Part shown: positions 25,279-35,234 of the stretch, one piece after another | How the letters are laid out: each line of letters opens with the position of its first letter | Position numbering within the stretch: position 1 is the first letter of the stretch | NCBI GenBank assembly: GCA_000710935.1 | Contig: BAYV01000012.1 | Span: forward strand, 18,209 to 82,208 | Length of the DNA: 64,000 nucleotides | Direction: 5' to 3' | Source: Iodidimonas nitroreducens | GTDB lineage: Bacteria > Pseudomonadota > Alphaproteobacteria > Sphingomonadales > Rhodothalassiaceae | The notes under the pieces: generated by a model | Database searches by the model: none | What the model was told of the DNA's origin: nothing | The model's input: only the letters and a program-made list of their open reading frames with translations | Translations under genes and position numbers: made by a program

Positions 25279-25734
25279 TCATGATAGATTATGATCGGGC
25301 ACCCTGAGCGCCGGCCAATCATCGGACAGGTCGCTCAAAACAGCATCCACACATTCCGCTTCCAACCGAATATGGGCACCGCCCGCGAAAATCAGATTGA
25401 TCACCGCCGAACCATCGGCACCGGGCTCAAGCTCGATGGCCAAAAGCGCAATCACCTGATCGGGCTGATCGAGCGCAATGTTTTTCACCTGCACCTTCAA
25501 AATGCCATCGAAATGCAAACCCGCCCGCACCCGCTGGCCACGACCGGATTTGCGGGCCTTTTGTCCCCGCCCGGCGATTTTTTCCCAGCGATAGCGATTC
25601 GCCACTGCGGCAAAGCGATGCTGGCCCGGCAGCCAGGCCATATCCCCCACCCGCAGCACGCTATCTTGTAAAGCCGCCGAGATGATGCCGAGATCTTCGG
25701 GGCTATGCGCCATCAATTTCAATTTTTCAGTCAT
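25279..25734 (-). CDS. DUF2948 family protein
   Basis: 151 residues. Family blocks: LMAHSPEDLGIISAALQDSVLRVGDM, FAAVANRYRWE and LLAIELEPGADGSAVINLIFAGGAHIRLEAECVDAVLSDLSD. The protein is soluble and of unknown function, restricted mostly to Alphaproteobacteria and almost always next to murA, as here, 31 bases away. Confidence 0.9.
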   Translation of the reverse strand: MTEKLKLMAHSPEDLGIISAALQDSVLRVGDMAWLPGQHRFAAVANRYRWEKIAGRGQKARKSGRGQRVRAGLHFDGILKVQVKNIALDQPDQVIALLAIELEPGADGSAVINLIFAGGAHIRLEAECVDAVLSDLSDDWPALRVPDHNLS

Positions 25735-25765
25735 GTCACAACTTTGGGCAATAAATTCACAAATC

Positions 25766-27064
25766 TCAAGCCGCTACGCGCTCCACATCCGCGCCCAGAG
25801 CCAGAAGTTTTTCTTCTATACGCTCATAGCCGCGATCAAGATGATAAAGCCGATGCACTTCGGTCACCCCTTTGGCCGCCAGACCGGCCAGCGCCAGACC
25901 CATGCTGGCCCGCAGATCGGTGGCCATCACCGGCGCACCGGTCAGCCGTTCAACGCCGCGCACGGTGGCCGTGGCACCATTGGCGGTAATATCAGCCCCC
26001 ATCCGCGCCAGTTCCTGCACATGCATGAAGCGATTTTCAAAAATCGCCTCGGTAATCACCGAAGCCCCCGATGCCACACACATCAAGGCCATCATCTGCG
26101 CCTGCATATCGGTAGGAAAGCCGGGATAAGGCTGGGTAACAAGGGTGATCGGCTGCAAAGGCCCATCACGGAACACCCGCAGGCCATCGGCTTTGACCTC
26201 GATCCCCACCCCGGCTTCACGAAGCATGGTGATCACCGCTTCCATCGCCGCAGGATCAGCCCCGGCGAGCATCACATCACCCCCGGTGATCGCCGCCGCC
26301 ACGGCATAGGAACCGGCTTCGATCCGATCCGCCATACACAGATGATCCGCGCCATTGAGGGTGGTTTGCCCCGCAATTTCGATGCGGTCCGTTCCCAAAC
26401 CCTCGATCCGTGCCCCCATGGCCTGCAGGCACCGGCCCAGATCCACCACTTCGGGCTCGCGCGCGGCATTTTCCAAAAGCGTTTCCCCGCGCGCCAAACA
26501 CGCCGCCATCATCAGATTCTCCGTGGCTCCCACCGAAACTTTGGGAAACACCACGCGATTGCCGATAAGGCCGCCCTTCGGCGCCCGGGCGGTGACGTAC
26601 CCCGCGCTGAGATCGACATCCGCCCCCAAAGCCTTCAGCCCCTTCAGATGCAGATCGATGGGCCGGGTGCCAATGGCACAGCCCCCGGGCAATGAGACCC
26701 GGGCCTGGCCTTCGCGAGCGAGAATGGGGCCAAGCACCAGAATCGAGGCGCGCATCTTGCGCACGATATCATAAGGTGCTGTGCTATCGGCGATCCGCCG
26801 GGCGGTCAGTAACAGGCTCCGCCCGGATGGCTGACCATCCAGCGCTTCAGCCCCCACCGCGCCTTCAAGGGTGATAGACGCGCCATGATGATTGAGCAGA
26901 TCGCCCATGGTGGCAATATCGGCCAAACGCGGCAGATTGGATAAACGCAAGGGTTCATCGATCAGCAAACAGGCGGCCATCAGGGGCAAGGCGGCATTTT
27001 TGGCACCCGAGACCCGAACCGTTCCCGAAAGGGCCCGCCCGCCCCGGATTATCAGCTTATCCAT
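25766..27064 (-). CDS. murA: UDP-N-acetylglucosamine 1-carboxyvinyltransferase
   Basis: 432 residues, full length. [26 protein letters not shown] carries the substrate-binding Lys-Asn. The catalytic and fosfomycin-targeted Cys129 sits in [33 protein letters not shown] (here [11 protein letters not shown]) and [20 protein letters not shown] follow. The enzyme transfers enolpyruvate from PEP to UDP-GlcNAc, the first committed step of peptidoglycan synthesis. A standalone gene in the cluster with about 50 bases to dcd. Confidence 0.97.
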   Translation of the reverse strand: MDKLIIRGGRALSGTVRVSGAKNAALPLMAACLLIDEPLRLSNLPRLADIATMGDLLNHHGASITLEGAVGAEALDGQPSGRSLLLTARRIADSTAPYDIVRKMRASILVLGPILAREGQARVSLPGGCAIGTRPIDLHLKGLKALGADVDLSAGYVTARAPKGGLIGNRVVFPKVSVGATENLMMAACLARGETLLENAAREPEVVDLGRCLQAMGARIEGLGTDRIEIAGQTTLNGADHLCMADRIEAGSYAVAAAITGGDVMLAGADPAAMEAVITMLREAGVGIEVKADGLRVFRDGPLQPITLVTQPYPGFPTDMQAQMMALMCVASGASVITEAIFENRFMHVQELARMGADITANGATATVRGVERLTGAPVMATDLRASMGLALAGLAAKGVTEVHRLYHLDRGYERIEEKLLALGADVERVAA

Positions 27065-27113
27065 GAAATGATCATCATCCTTTTTGAGGCTCGTTCACCA
27101 GATTGGGGCGGCT

Positions 27114-27668
27114 CTAAAGCTTTGGCAGCGTCACGCCGCGCTGGCCCATATATTTTCCCGCCCGATCGGCATAGCTGATTTCGCACGGTTCATTGCCTTG
27201 TAAAAACAGGAACTGGCAGGCCCCTTCATTGGCATAGATCTTGGCGGGCAGGGGCGTTGTATTGGAAAATTCCAAAGTCACATGGCCTTCCCAGCCCGGT
27301 TCCAGCGGGGTGACATTGACAATGATCCCGCAGCGCGCATAGGTCGATTTACCCAAACAGATCACCAGAACATCTTTGGGCACCCGGAAATATTCCACCG
27401 TCCGCGCCAAAGCAAAGGAATTGGGCGGAATGATGCACACATCCACAGTGCGATCCACAAAGCTTTTCGGGGAAAATTCCTTGGGGTCCACAAGGGCATT
27501 ATCGACATTGGTGAAAATCTTGAATTCATTGGCCACACGCGCATCATAGCCATAGGAACTGAGCCCATAAGAAATTGTTCCGGCCCGCTTCTGACGATCT
27601 TCAAAGGGTTCGATCATCGCTTCGTTCAGGCTTTTTTCTCTGATCCAGCGATCCGACATGATTGCCAT
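27114..27668 (-). CDS. dcd: dCTP deaminase
   Basis: 184 residues from the ATG at 27668 ([11 protein letters not shown]); an ATG nine bases earlier is possible. Motifs: [63 protein letters not shown] with the catalytic Glu, and GACQFLFL. It deaminates dCTP to dUTP in the thymidylate route. Substantial 5' sequence to 27868 probably holds divergent promoters for dcd and the plus-strand TAXI gene. Confidence 0.95.
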   Translation of the reverse strand: MAIMSDRWIREKSLNEAMIEPFEDRQKRAGTISYGLSSYGYDARVANEFKIFTNVDNALVDPKEFSPKSFVDRTVDVCIIPPNSFALARTVEYFRVPKDVLVICLGKSTYARCGIIVNVTPLEPGWEGHVTLEFSNTTPLPAKIYANEGACQFLFLQGNEPCEISYADRAGKYMGQRGVTLPKL

Positions 27669-27868
27669 CCGGCTCATCCTCTCATTCAGGCGTCTTTTAC
27701 AAACGTCTTTGGGCTTTTAGGTTTTTTCCAAATTTTCCGGTTTTTTTAAGGCGCGCCCCAAAGGCCGCTTTTAAAATGAGAAAGAGCCCGTGACAAGGGA
27801 GGCAAAGCCTTTCATCTTCCTATATCCTGACCCTGACCCCATCAGCGCGACCGCAAACAGGTCCTATC

Positions 27869-29332
27869 ATGAAGCAGGCCGATAAAGACAGCCCGAAGGC
27901 AGAGAAACAAGGAGGATGGCCCCGGCGCCTCACCGCCCTTTGGCCCGAGGGAGAGGGGCTGAAGCTTGCTGTGCCTGCCCTGATCATGGTGATCATCGCC
28001 TTTATCGCCGCCCATCAGTTTGTCAAACCCGCGCCACCCGATCGGCTGATCATTCTGGCCGGGCCGCAAAGCGGCACATATTTCCAGATCGCCCAGCGCT
28101 ATCAAACCGCTTTGGCCGCCCATGGAATCGCAGCCGAGATCATCAAAACATCAGGATCGGTGGACAATCTCAATCGTCTTCGGCTGAATGAAAGGGAAGC
28201 GATGATCGCCTTTGCCCAAGCCGGGATTTCCCCGCAAATGCTTGTGGCCGCCAGCAATAGGAACAGCGATGGGGATGGCGATAGCCCCGCTGCCATCGAA
28301 GCGCTGGCCAGCCTTTATTATGAACCGGCCTGGCTGTTTTTGCGCGATGATGTGCAGATCACCGATTTTCGCGATCTGGCCGCCTTGCGCATTGCCAAAG
28401 GCCCCTTGGGCTCGGGCAGCCGGGCTTTGGCCGAAACCCTTTATGCCTTGAATGATCTGCCTTTCGAGACGGGAGCCGAGCAAAAGGCCCCCGATCAACT
28501 CAGCGGCGATGATGCCCTGGCCGCCCTTGTTCTGGGGCAGATCGATGGGGTGTTCACGGTTGGCAGCGCCCATAGCCCCAGCATCAAGGCTTTGGTGGCC
28601 CAGCCCGGATTATCGCTTTTCAGCCTGCCGCGCAGCCATGCTTATGCCCGAAGACTGCCCTATATCGATGCGCTGGAATTACCCCAGGGCACGCTGGATC
28701 TGGCCCGCAATATCCCCCAACAGGATACCGCCCTGATCGCCACCACAGCCATGCTGGTCACCACCGCCGATCTACACCCGGCGTTGATCGATCTGCTGCT
28801 GATGACCGCCCAATCCTTACATGATCAGGCCGGGCTTTTTGAAGACGCCGGGCAATTCCCATCGGCCCATAAGCTGTCTTTGCCCCTGAATGAGGACGCC
28901 GCCCGCTTTCACCGGCGCGGACCATCTTTTTTGCAAAGAGTGCTGCCTTTCTGGGCAGCGACCCTGCTTGATCGCTGGCTGGTGATGGCCCTGCCGCTTT
29001 TAACCCTGCTGATCCCTTTATTGCGCATTTTCCCGCCCCTTTATGGCTGGCGCATTCGGGCAAAAATCAGCCGTCCCTATCGCCTTTTGCATGAGATCGA
29101 GCACGCCTGTTCTGATCCCACCCTCAAACAAAGCCCGGGCAAGACGCCAGCCATGGATCGAGACGATGCCTTGAAACGCCTATCTGCACTGGATAAAAGC
29201 GTTGAAAATTTGCGCGTGCCCGCCACCTATCAGGCCGATCTTCATGCCTTGAAATTCCATATCCAGCGGGTCCGGGACAATCTGCTGAACGCGCAAAAAA
29301 ACGACTCGGATGAACCGCCGCTATCGGGATAA
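27869..29332 (+). CDS. TAXI-family TRAP transporter solute-binding protein, membrane anchored
   Basis: 487 residues. The N-terminus is cytoplasmic and charged, with a membrane anchor at about 32-50 (LKLAVPALIMVIIAFIAAHQF), then the binding lobe: LIILAGPQSGTYFQIAQRYQ, IIKTSGSVDNLNRLRL, IAFAQAG, LASLYYEPAWLFLRDD and RIAKGPLGSGSRALAE. A second membrane segment (about 371-392, WLVMALPLLTLLIPLLRIF) and a cytoplasmic helical tail follow. TAXI proteins bind small acids for a TRAP permease, but no DctM/Q gene lies nearby, so it may be a sensor or use a distant permease. Confidence 0.85.
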   Translation: MKQADKDSPKAEKQGGWPRRLTALWPEGEGLKLAVPALIMVIIAFIAAHQFVKPAPPDRLIILAGPQSGTYFQIAQRYQTALAAHGIAAEIIKTSGSVDNLNRLRLNEREAMIAFAQAGISPQMLVAASNRNSDGDGDSPAAIEALASLYYEPAWLFLRDDVQITDFRDLAALRIAKGPLGSGSRALAETLYALNDLPFETGAEQKAPDQLSGDDALAALVLGQIDGVFTVGSAHSPSIKALVAQPGLSLFSLPRSHAYARRLPYIDALELPQGTLDLARNIPQQDTALIATTAMLVTTADLHPALIDLLLMTAQSLHDQAGLFEDAGQFPSAHKLSLPLNEDAARFHRRGPSFLQRVLPFWAATLLDRWLVMALPLLTLLIPLLRIFPPLYGWRIRAKISRPYRLLHEIEHACSDPTLKQSPGKTPAMDRDDALKRLSALDKSVENLRVPATYQADLHALKFHIQRVRDNLLNAQKNDSDEPPLSG

Positions 29333-29351
29333 GGCAGGACCATTGCCCCCC

Positions 29352-29798
29352 TCATTTGAAGCCCTGATCTGAACCCTTGATCTGATCGCCGGCCGCCGCG
29401 CTGAAGTTGCCGATTTCGCAGGAAAAGCCAGCACGGGTCATGATATGATCAATCTCCGCACAGAGCTGGCCCATGGTCGGCTCATAGCTGAAAAAATCAT
29501 GAAAGGCCAACTGCGGGCAGCTGTATTTCAGATGCATCAAAAGATCACCCCCCGAGAGCATCTTCAGAAGGATGGTCTGATCATCGATGATGTCGCTCCG
29601 GCTGATCTGATCGATGGAAACACACAGCGCACCCGCCTCCTGATCCGTTTCCATATCTTCCTGCGGTGCCCGGTCTTCTTGCCCTGCATGGGTTTTGGCC
29701 GCTCCGTGCAACATCATGATAGCCATGATCAAGGCTATCATCCCCGCCAATATGAAACCCCGTGCCACAACAAAGCCGCTCCTAAATCCCTTGATCAT
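29352..29798 (-). CDS. DUF6491-like secreted or anchored protein
   Basis: 148 residues. An N-terminal hydrophobic segment at about 12-32 (GFILAGMIALIMAIMMLHG) is a signal peptide or anchor. The mature part has four cysteines in the order LCVSID, SCPQL, QLCAEID, FSCEIG with DDQTILLKML between, which resembles the DUF6491 pattern of alphaproteobacterial periplasmic proteins. The cysteines probably form two disulfides. Function unknown. It converges on the TAXI gene with only 19 bases between stops. Confidence 0.6.
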   Translation of the reverse strand: MIKGFRSGFVVARGFILAGMIALIMAIMMLHGAAKTHAGQEDRAPQEDMETDQEAGALCVSIDQISRSDIIDDQTILLKMLSGGDLLMHLKYSCPQLAFHDFFSYEPTMGQLCAEIDHIMTRAGFSCEIGNFSAAAGDQIKGSDQGFK

Positions 29799-29846
29799 TA
29801 AGGGCTGTGATCATGGGGATGATGCCCTGAACCGGGGCTGAACAGT

Positions 29847-32633
29847 TCAAATAGTAAAGCCGGTGCCGCCGATGCCCCCCCCCTGCAAACGCTGCAGGGC
29901 GGCGCTATAATTGCCAATCTGGTTTTGCAGCCGGGTGGGCACAGTGCCACCGCCGGGCCGATTGAGCAGATCATCAAGCGGGCTGGGGGATAAAGACCGG
30001 AAAGCCCGCTTGGCGGTTTCAATCGATTCCTGAATCCGGGTCAGGGTGAAGGCCGCCTGCTGCTTGTTTGATAGCCCCAAAGCCCCCCCCAGATTGAAGG
30101 CGAAAACCCCGCCCAATCGCGCATCGGCGGAGGTTTCATCATCAAGATTGAACAAGGCTGTGGTGCCTAAAAGCCGTTGCGGTTCGATCCCCATCTTGCC
30201 CAGAAGATCGCGTTCAGCCGATCCGGCAAACACATCCACCTGATTGCTGCCGGTCGCCCGGATCAGCAGCTTGTTATTGCTGCCCTCGGCCTGCACTTCA
30301 TCACGAAAAGACAGGCGATTGATCTTCCGCGCCAGATCCAGAAGATTATCGCCTTCCGATAGCGTGACCCGCTGGCGTCGGCCGCCATTGATCGAAATTT
30401 CAAAAAAATCGCCCGCCCGCGCCGTGGTCTGATCTTCTATGGTGCGGGTCACAAAGCGATCCACCATCCCCATCGGCAATCCCAAACGATCAAGCACCGA
30501 TGGACCATTATTGACAAAGGCAATGCCGCTGGCATCCACATTGGTGAGCATCTCACCAAATTGCTGCACTTCGCTGATGGCCCCGCTGGCCATATCGATC
30601 CGCGCCACAAAGCCATCGCGCGGGCCCACCCGGCCATTGGCTTCCAGATCGCCCCGCGTGGTGCCGGTGACAAAAACCTCACTGCCCCCCAGCGCCACAT
30701 CGTTGATTTCATCGAAAGCCACCGTGCCGACAAAGCTGATGAAATCTGCTGTCGCCGATGCGCCCTGATCGGCGAGCTTCAACACAAAGCCTTCGCGTCC
30801 CCCCGATGAAGCATTGGCAACCGTGGCCGCCGTGCCGGTGAAATTGCCATTATCGGTGCTGCCAACCAGAAAAATATCATTGCCAGAAACCTTCAGGCCG
30901 CTGATCTCGCCGCTGCGGTCGATGGCCCCCAAATCCTGCTCGAACAAAACCGAAGAGAAATCATTGGCATCCACCTTGCGCAGGATGACACGCCCCCCTT
31001 CATTGGAAGCAAGGAGGATATTGCCATCCCCGGCAATCGCCACGGCATTGCCCTGCTGATCATTTTGATCCCCGATCAGGGTGGCATCAAGGCGCTGGCC
31101 GCTGCTGCCATCGATCTTCAACAGCATGGCATCCCGGCCACCCGCCGAAGGGTTATTCACATCCAAAGCCCCACGGCTGAAGCCGCTGACGATGATATTA
31201 TCATCCTGATCGATGGTGATCGCCTGCACACGATCTTCCGAGGCGCTATTTACCTGAAAGGTAAAAAGCTCATCACCTCTGGAGCTGAATTTGGTGACGA
31301 AGCTATCAACCCCCGAAATCACTGCATTCTCGCCGATATTGTCTGCCGTGCTGCCTGCGATCACCACATTATTCTGGCTGTCGATGGCAAGGGAAAAGGC
31401 CTCAGCCCCGGTGGAACTGCCCAAAAGCCGGGAAAACACCACATTGCCAAGGCTATCCATCTTGGTGAGCACCACATCCGATGCCGCACCCGCCAGATTG
31501 CGCTGATTGCCAAAATCACCGGTGCTGCTGCCCAGGGTATAGATGAAGCCATCCCCATCCACTGCCACCGCCGTGCTGCTGGTTGAAGCCGCGACCGTCG
31601 CCCCATCGTCTTCGGCACTGGCAATCTCGGTCGCCAAACGATCCACGCCGGCCATATCTGCGGTGCTTTTTTGCACCAATGTGCCATCCGATTGATCGAA
31701 ACGAGTGATGCCGGTGCGCACAACATCATCACCGATCAGCGCCGATTTATTGCTGGCAATGAACAGGCTGGGCTCGGCGACCGCAGGGATCAGCCGCACC
31801 TCTTCAAACAGGGTGGTATTGATGCGCAGGCTATGATCGAAATTGGCATCGGTGCTGACCGCAAAACGCGAGGTGAATTTCGGGGCCGGATCGCCCGAAG
31901 CTGTGAAGATGGGATCGCCATTCTGATCCGTGCCCTGCACCGATGTGATCTGTTCATTGATGAAACTGACCAATGAATCGACGGTGATCGGGCCATCGAT
32001 CTGCGCCAGATCGATCGTGAGATCAGTACGCTCGCCCAAACGGGTGATCGCCAGCGTAAACACCTCATCGCCCACAATGCCGGGGATCGGCTGATCGCGG
32101 CCTTCGGTGGCAATGGTGCGGCCGATAAAGCTTTCGCTATTGGATTTCATCTCAAAGGGCGAGGTGAGGCTTGATGCGCGGGCGCCCGAAAGCAAGGTAA
32201 GCTTATCGGTTTCAGCCGAGGCGATATAAGCGGAAATCTCCGCCAGATTTTGCTGGAACTGAGCATCGAGCCGGGAAAGCGAACTGGCGGGCGTGGAATT
32301 TTCAGCGGCAAAGCGGGCGAGGGTTTCAAGCTTTGTCAGCGCATCGAACGCCACGAAGGTCGCCCGCTGATCAGGCCCTACCCCCACTGATTCCACACCC
32401 GGCGCATTTTCATCGATGAAGCTGCGTAGATTGCGCACATCATTGAATTGTGAAACAAGGGTTTGGCTGGCCTGTGGAATCTGCCAGGGCGGGATAACCG
32501 CCGGGCCGCGATTGCTGTTTTGCAGTTGAGCAACATCAAGAGGCGGGCGAAAACGCAGCACCGACAGATCAATCGCCGTGATCTGCGATTGAAATGGAGA
32601 CGCCCCCCCTGTGCCCAAACCAAAAAATGCCAT
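29847..32633 (-). CDS. FlaEY-like protein with beta-propeller (SBBP/NHL-type) repeats
   Basis: 928 residues. N-terminal 1-150 is helical (LVSQFNDVRNLRSFIDEN, LSRLDAQFQQNLAEISAYI) and flagellin-like. The centre (about 350-660) consists of propeller blades such as AVAVDGDGFIYTLGSSTGDF, SLAIDSQNNVVIAGSTADN and AITIDQDDNIIVSGFSRG. The segment about 720-830 (NLLDLARKINRLSF, KLLIRATGSNQVDVF) resembles flagellin or cap variable domains, and the C-terminus returns to coiled coil. This layout recalls Caulobacter regulatory protein FlaEY. No signal peptide is seen, consistent with flagellar type III export. No flagellar gene lies nearby. Confidence 0.55.
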   Translation of the reverse strand: MAFFGLGTGGASPFQSQITAIDLSVLRFRPPLDVAQLQNSNRGPAVIPPWQIPQASQTLVSQFNDVRNLRSFIDENAPGVESVGVGPDQRATFVAFDALTKLETLARFAAENSTPASSLSRLDAQFQQNLAEISAYIASAETDKLTLLSGARASSLTSPFEMKSNSESFIGRTIATEGRDQPIPGIVGDEVFTLAITRLGERTDLTIDLAQIDGPITVDSLVSFINEQITSVQGTDQNGDPIFTASGDPAPKFTSRFAVSTDANFDHSLRINTTLFEEVRLIPAVAEPSLFIASNKSALIGDDVVRTGITRFDQSDGTLVQKSTADMAGVDRLATEIASAEDDGATVAASTSSTAVAVDGDGFIYTLGSSTGDFGNQRNLAGAASDVVLTKMDSLGNVVFSRLLGSSTGAEAFSLAIDSQNNVVIAGSTADNIGENAVISGVDSFVTKFSSRGDELFTFQVNSASEDRVQAITIDQDDNIIVSGFSRGALDVNNPSAGGRDAMLLKIDGSSGQRLDATLIGDQNDQQGNAVAIAGDGNILLASNEGGRVILRKVDANDFSSVLFEQDLGAIDRSGEISGLKVSGNDIFLVGSTDNGNFTGTAATVANASSGGREGFVLKLADQGASATADFISFVGTVAFDEINDVALGGSEVFVTGTTRGDLEANGRVGPRDGFVARIDMASGAISEVQQFGEMLTNVDASGIAFVNNGPSVLDRLGLPMGMVDRFVTRTIEDQTTARAGDFFEISINGGRRQRVTLSEGDNLLDLARKINRLSFRDEVQAEGSNNKLLIRATGSNQVDVFAGSAERDLLGKMGIEPQRLLGTTALFNLDDETSADARLGGVFAFNLGGALGLSNKQQAAFTLTRIQESIETAKRAFRSLSPSPLDDLLNRPGGGTVPTRLQNQIGNYSAALQRLQGGGIGGTGFTI

Positions 32634-32692
32634 CGCCCGGGGTCGTTACCTTTCAAAAAAAATCGGGGCACATCAATCTATAAGGAGCGGAC

Positions 32693-32833
32693 ATGATAAA
32701 CCCATGGCGCGCTGCCGGATACAACAATTCCATCCTGCACAATAGCCGCCCTGGCCTTAAGATCCCGTTAACTTCACAGCCCCGAAAGCCCGGATATCAG
32801 GCCCGAAAATCCGGCCTCATGGCAGGGGATTAA
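32693..32833 (+). CDS. candidate 46-residue small protein
   Basis: The frame begins MINPWRAAGYNNSILHNSRP and ends LMAGD with TAA. An AAGGAG lies 5 bases before the ATG, the best ribosome site in this intergenic region between the divergent FlaEY-like gene and yggT. The peptide is basic, with several Pro and Arg, and no membrane segment. No family is recognised, so it may be a leader peptide or chance. Confidence 0.35.
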   Translation: MINPWRAAGYNNSILHNSRPGLKIPLTSQPRKPGYQARKSGLMAGD

Positions 32834-32925
32834 AGCCCCGCACAAAACCCTGCGCGGTCTTGCGTCTGATGCCGGGCGCGGCTACATCTAGGGCCAAATG
32901 GGAATGAACACTGCAAAGGATGATG

Positions 32926-33222
32926 ATGAGCGCCCTCATATATCTGATAAATTCGGTGATCGATATCTATAAATGGCTGCTGATCATTTGGGTGATCATG
33001 AGTTGGCTGGTGTCTTTCAATGTCATCAATACCCATAATCAGTTCGTTGGCACGGTGATGAATTTTCTCTATCGTATCACCGAACCGGCGCTTCGCCCCA
33101 TTCGCAGGATCGTTCCCGATCTGGGGGGGATCGATATTTCTCCTCTGATCCTGCTTTTGCTGGTGCAGGCCTTGCAGATTTTGTTCAATGACAGCATCGT
33201 CCCCCTGCTTTACGGCTATTGA
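32926..33222 (+). CDS. YggT family membrane protein
   Basis: 98 residues from the third of three in-frame ATGs (32920, 32923, 32926), which has the best spacing to AAAGG. Two membrane segments: about 3-28 (LIYLINSVIDIYKWLLIIWVIM) and about 70-92. The family hallmark ITEPALRPIRRIVPDLGGIDISPLILLLL lies between. YggT proteins have roles in osmotic and division-related membrane processes. The gene overlaps the next one by 35 bases, the usual yggT-DUF167 pairing. Confidence 0.9.
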   Translation: MSALIYLINSVIDIYKWLLIIWVIMSWLVSFNVINTHNQFVGTVMNFLYRITEPALRPIRRIVPDLGGIDISPLILLLLVQALQILFNDSIVPLLYGY

Positions 33223-33544
33223 TCTGCTGAGCCGCCAGCCTTTCGGGGTGCGGCTGCGGGTAAAGCTCAGCCCCAAGGCATCGGCCAATCGAATCGACAG
33301 GATCGAATTGGATGAAACGGGGGCGGCGCGCCTGCGTTTAAGCGTGACCGCCGTGGCTGAAAAGGGTAAGGCCAATAAGGCCATGATCGCCCTTTTGGCC
33401 CGCAATTTAGGGCTGGTGCGATCCCAGATCACCATCAGCGCGGGCACCACAACACAGATCAAGACCATCGATATCACCGGCGATCCCCCCGATCTTGCCG
33501 AACGCATCACGAAAGCCCTGCACCAACAGGGGATATGGATCTGA
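33188..33544 (+). CDS. DUF167 (YggU) family protein
   Basis: 118 residues. Core: [71 protein letters not shown], matching the alpha/beta YggU fold. The family is of unknown function, possibly RNA-binding. The start within yggT is an ATG; a later start would remove the variable N-terminal 15 residues. It precedes folD by 13 bases. Confidence 0.9.
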   Translation: MTASSPCFTAIDLLSRQPFGVRLRVKLSPKASANRIDRIELDETGAARLRLSVTAVAEKGKANKAMIALLARNLGLVRSQITISAGTTTQIKTIDITGDPPDLAERITKALHQQGIWI

Positions 33545-33557
33545 TGAAAGCAAAACC

Positions 33558-34466
33558 ATGACCACAGAAACCGGCCATAGGGCAAAACTCATCGATGGCA
33601 AGGGATTTGCCGCCGGCCTGCGCCAACAGGTGGCCAATCGGGTGGCCGCCCTGAAAGCCAGCCATGGCATCGTCCCCGGGCTTGCAGTGGTGCTGGTGGG
33701 GGATGATCCCGCCAGCGAGATTTATGTTCGCAATAAAGGCCGCCAAACCCTTGAAGTGGGGATGCAATCCTTCGAGCATCGTTTGGGCGCCGAAACATCC
33801 CAACAGGCCCTGCTCGATCTGGTGGCCCGGCTCAATGCCGATCCGGCTGTGCATGGCATTCTGGTGCAATTACCCCTGCCCCCCCATATCGAAAGCGCGG
33901 CGGTGATCGCGGCCATCGATCCGGCAAAGGATGTGGATGGCTTTCATATCCAGAATGCCGGATTGCTGGCCACCGGGGGCCGGGGGCTGGTGCCCTGCAC
34001 CCCCCTTGGCTGCCTGATGCTTTTAAAAGAAGAATTGGGCGATCTCAGCGGATTGGATGCGCTGGTGCTGGGCCGCTCGAATATCGTGGGGAAACCCATG
34101 GCGCATCTGCTTTTGGCTGAAAATTGCACGGTGACCATCGCCCATTCCCGCAGCCGCAATCTGCCCGATCTGTGCCGCCGCGCCGATATTCTGGTGGCGG
34201 CTGTGGGGCGTCCGCAGATGGTGAAGGGCGATTGGATCAAGCCCGGGGCAACGGTGATTGATGTGGGCATCAACCGGCTGCCCGCCCCGGAAAAAGGCCA
34301 AGATAAAACCCGGCTGGTGGGGGATGTGGATTTCGAGGCCGCAAGCCTTAAAGCCGCTGCCATCACCCCGGTGCCCGGAGGTGTGGGACCAATGACCATT
34401 GCCGTGCTGCTGGCCAATAGCATCACCGCCGCCGAACGACAAAGCGCCCGAGAAAGCGGAGAATAG
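33558..34466 (+). CDS. folD: bifunctional methylene-THF dehydrogenase / cyclohydrolase
   Basis: 302 residues from the ATG at 33558. Motifs: [22 protein letters not shown] with the catalytic Tyr-Lys neighbourhood, [28 protein letters not shown], and [17 protein letters not shown] for NADP binding, ending [15 protein letters not shown]. It interconverts one-carbon folates in the cytoplasm. Transcribed with yggT, DUF167 and marC. An upstream in-frame start at 33495 would overlap DUF167 and is unlikely. Confidence 0.96.
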   Translation: MTTETGHRAKLIDGKGFAAGLRQQVANRVAALKASHGIVPGLAVVLVGDDPASEIYVRNKGRQTLEVGMQSFEHRLGAETSQQALLDLVARLNADPAVHGILVQLPLPPHIESAAVIAAIDPAKDVDGFHIQNAGLLATGGRGLVPCTPLGCLMLLKEELGDLSGLDALVLGRSNIVGKPMAHLLLAENCTVTIAHSRSRNLPDLCRRADILVAAVGRPQMVKGDWIKPGATVIDVGINRLPAPEKGQDKTRLVGDVDFEAASLKAAAITPVPGGVGPMTIAVLLANSITAAERQSARESGE

Positions 34467-34468
34467 CG

Positions 34469-35092
34469 ATGCTGGATTTGTTCATCAGTGCCTTCGTCAC
34501 CTTTTTCGTGGTGATTGATCCCATCGGCATCGCCCCGGTTTTTGCCAGCCTCACCCGGGGATCGGATGCCCGGCACAAAAAGCTGATGGCGATCAAGGGC
34601 ACGGTGATTGCGGTGATCATCCTCGCCTTTTTTGCCGCCGTGGGCGAGCCTTTCCTGACGGCTTTGGGCATCAGCCTCGATGCCCTGAAGGTGGCAGGGG
34701 GCATCATGCTGTTTCTCATCGCCCTTGAGATGGTCTTTGAAAAGCGCACCGAACGGCGCGAAGAAACCGCCGAGCGCACCCATCAGGAACATCTGGAAGA
34801 TATTTCCGTCTTTCCCATTGCCATTCCCCTGCTTGCGGGGCCGGGGGCGATTGCCTCGATCATCCTGCTGATGGCGAGCCATGAGGGCAATCTTCTGGCG
34901 CAGGGCAGCATTTTGGGGGCTTTGGGGCTGACCTTGCTGCTCACACTTCTGGCCTTTCTGGCGGCATCGAAATTAATGGCGGTGCTGGGGGCCACGGTAT
35001 CGGCTGTGGTTTCACGGGTTTTGGGGATCATTCTGGCGGCTTTTGCCACCCAGTTCATCATGGATGGCATCCGGCTGTTTTTTGCTGCCTGA
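34469..35092 (+). CDS. MarC family integral membrane protein
   Basis: 207 residues with six predicted membrane spans. Family features: LFISAFVTFFVVIDPIGIAPVFASLT at the N-terminus, GGIMLFLIALEMVF, and FPIAIPLLAGPGAIASIILL, typical of MarC/UPF0056. A charged loop (EKRTERREETAERTHQEH) lies in the middle. Transport function is unproven. It starts 2 bases after folD. Confidence 0.88.
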   Translation: MLDLFISAFVTFFVVIDPIGIAPVFASLTRGSDARHKKLMAIKGTVIAVIILAFFAAVGEPFLTALGISLDALKVAGGIMLFLIALEMVFEKRTERREETAERTHQEHLEDISVFPIAIPLLAGPGAIASIILLMASHEGNLLAQGSILGALGLTLLLTLLAFLAASKLMAVLGATVSAVVSRVLGIILAAFATQFIMDGIRLFFAA

Positions 35093-35234
35093 AGCCATCG
35101 GCATGCCTTCGCATCTGTCAAGGAAATGTGATCTTGATGGGCCATATCTTTATGCTCGCCAACAGGTTATGGTGAATCCATCAGGGATTTGTCAGGCGGC
35201 ATCCCATTATTCGTGGCATATTCGGAGAGCAATT

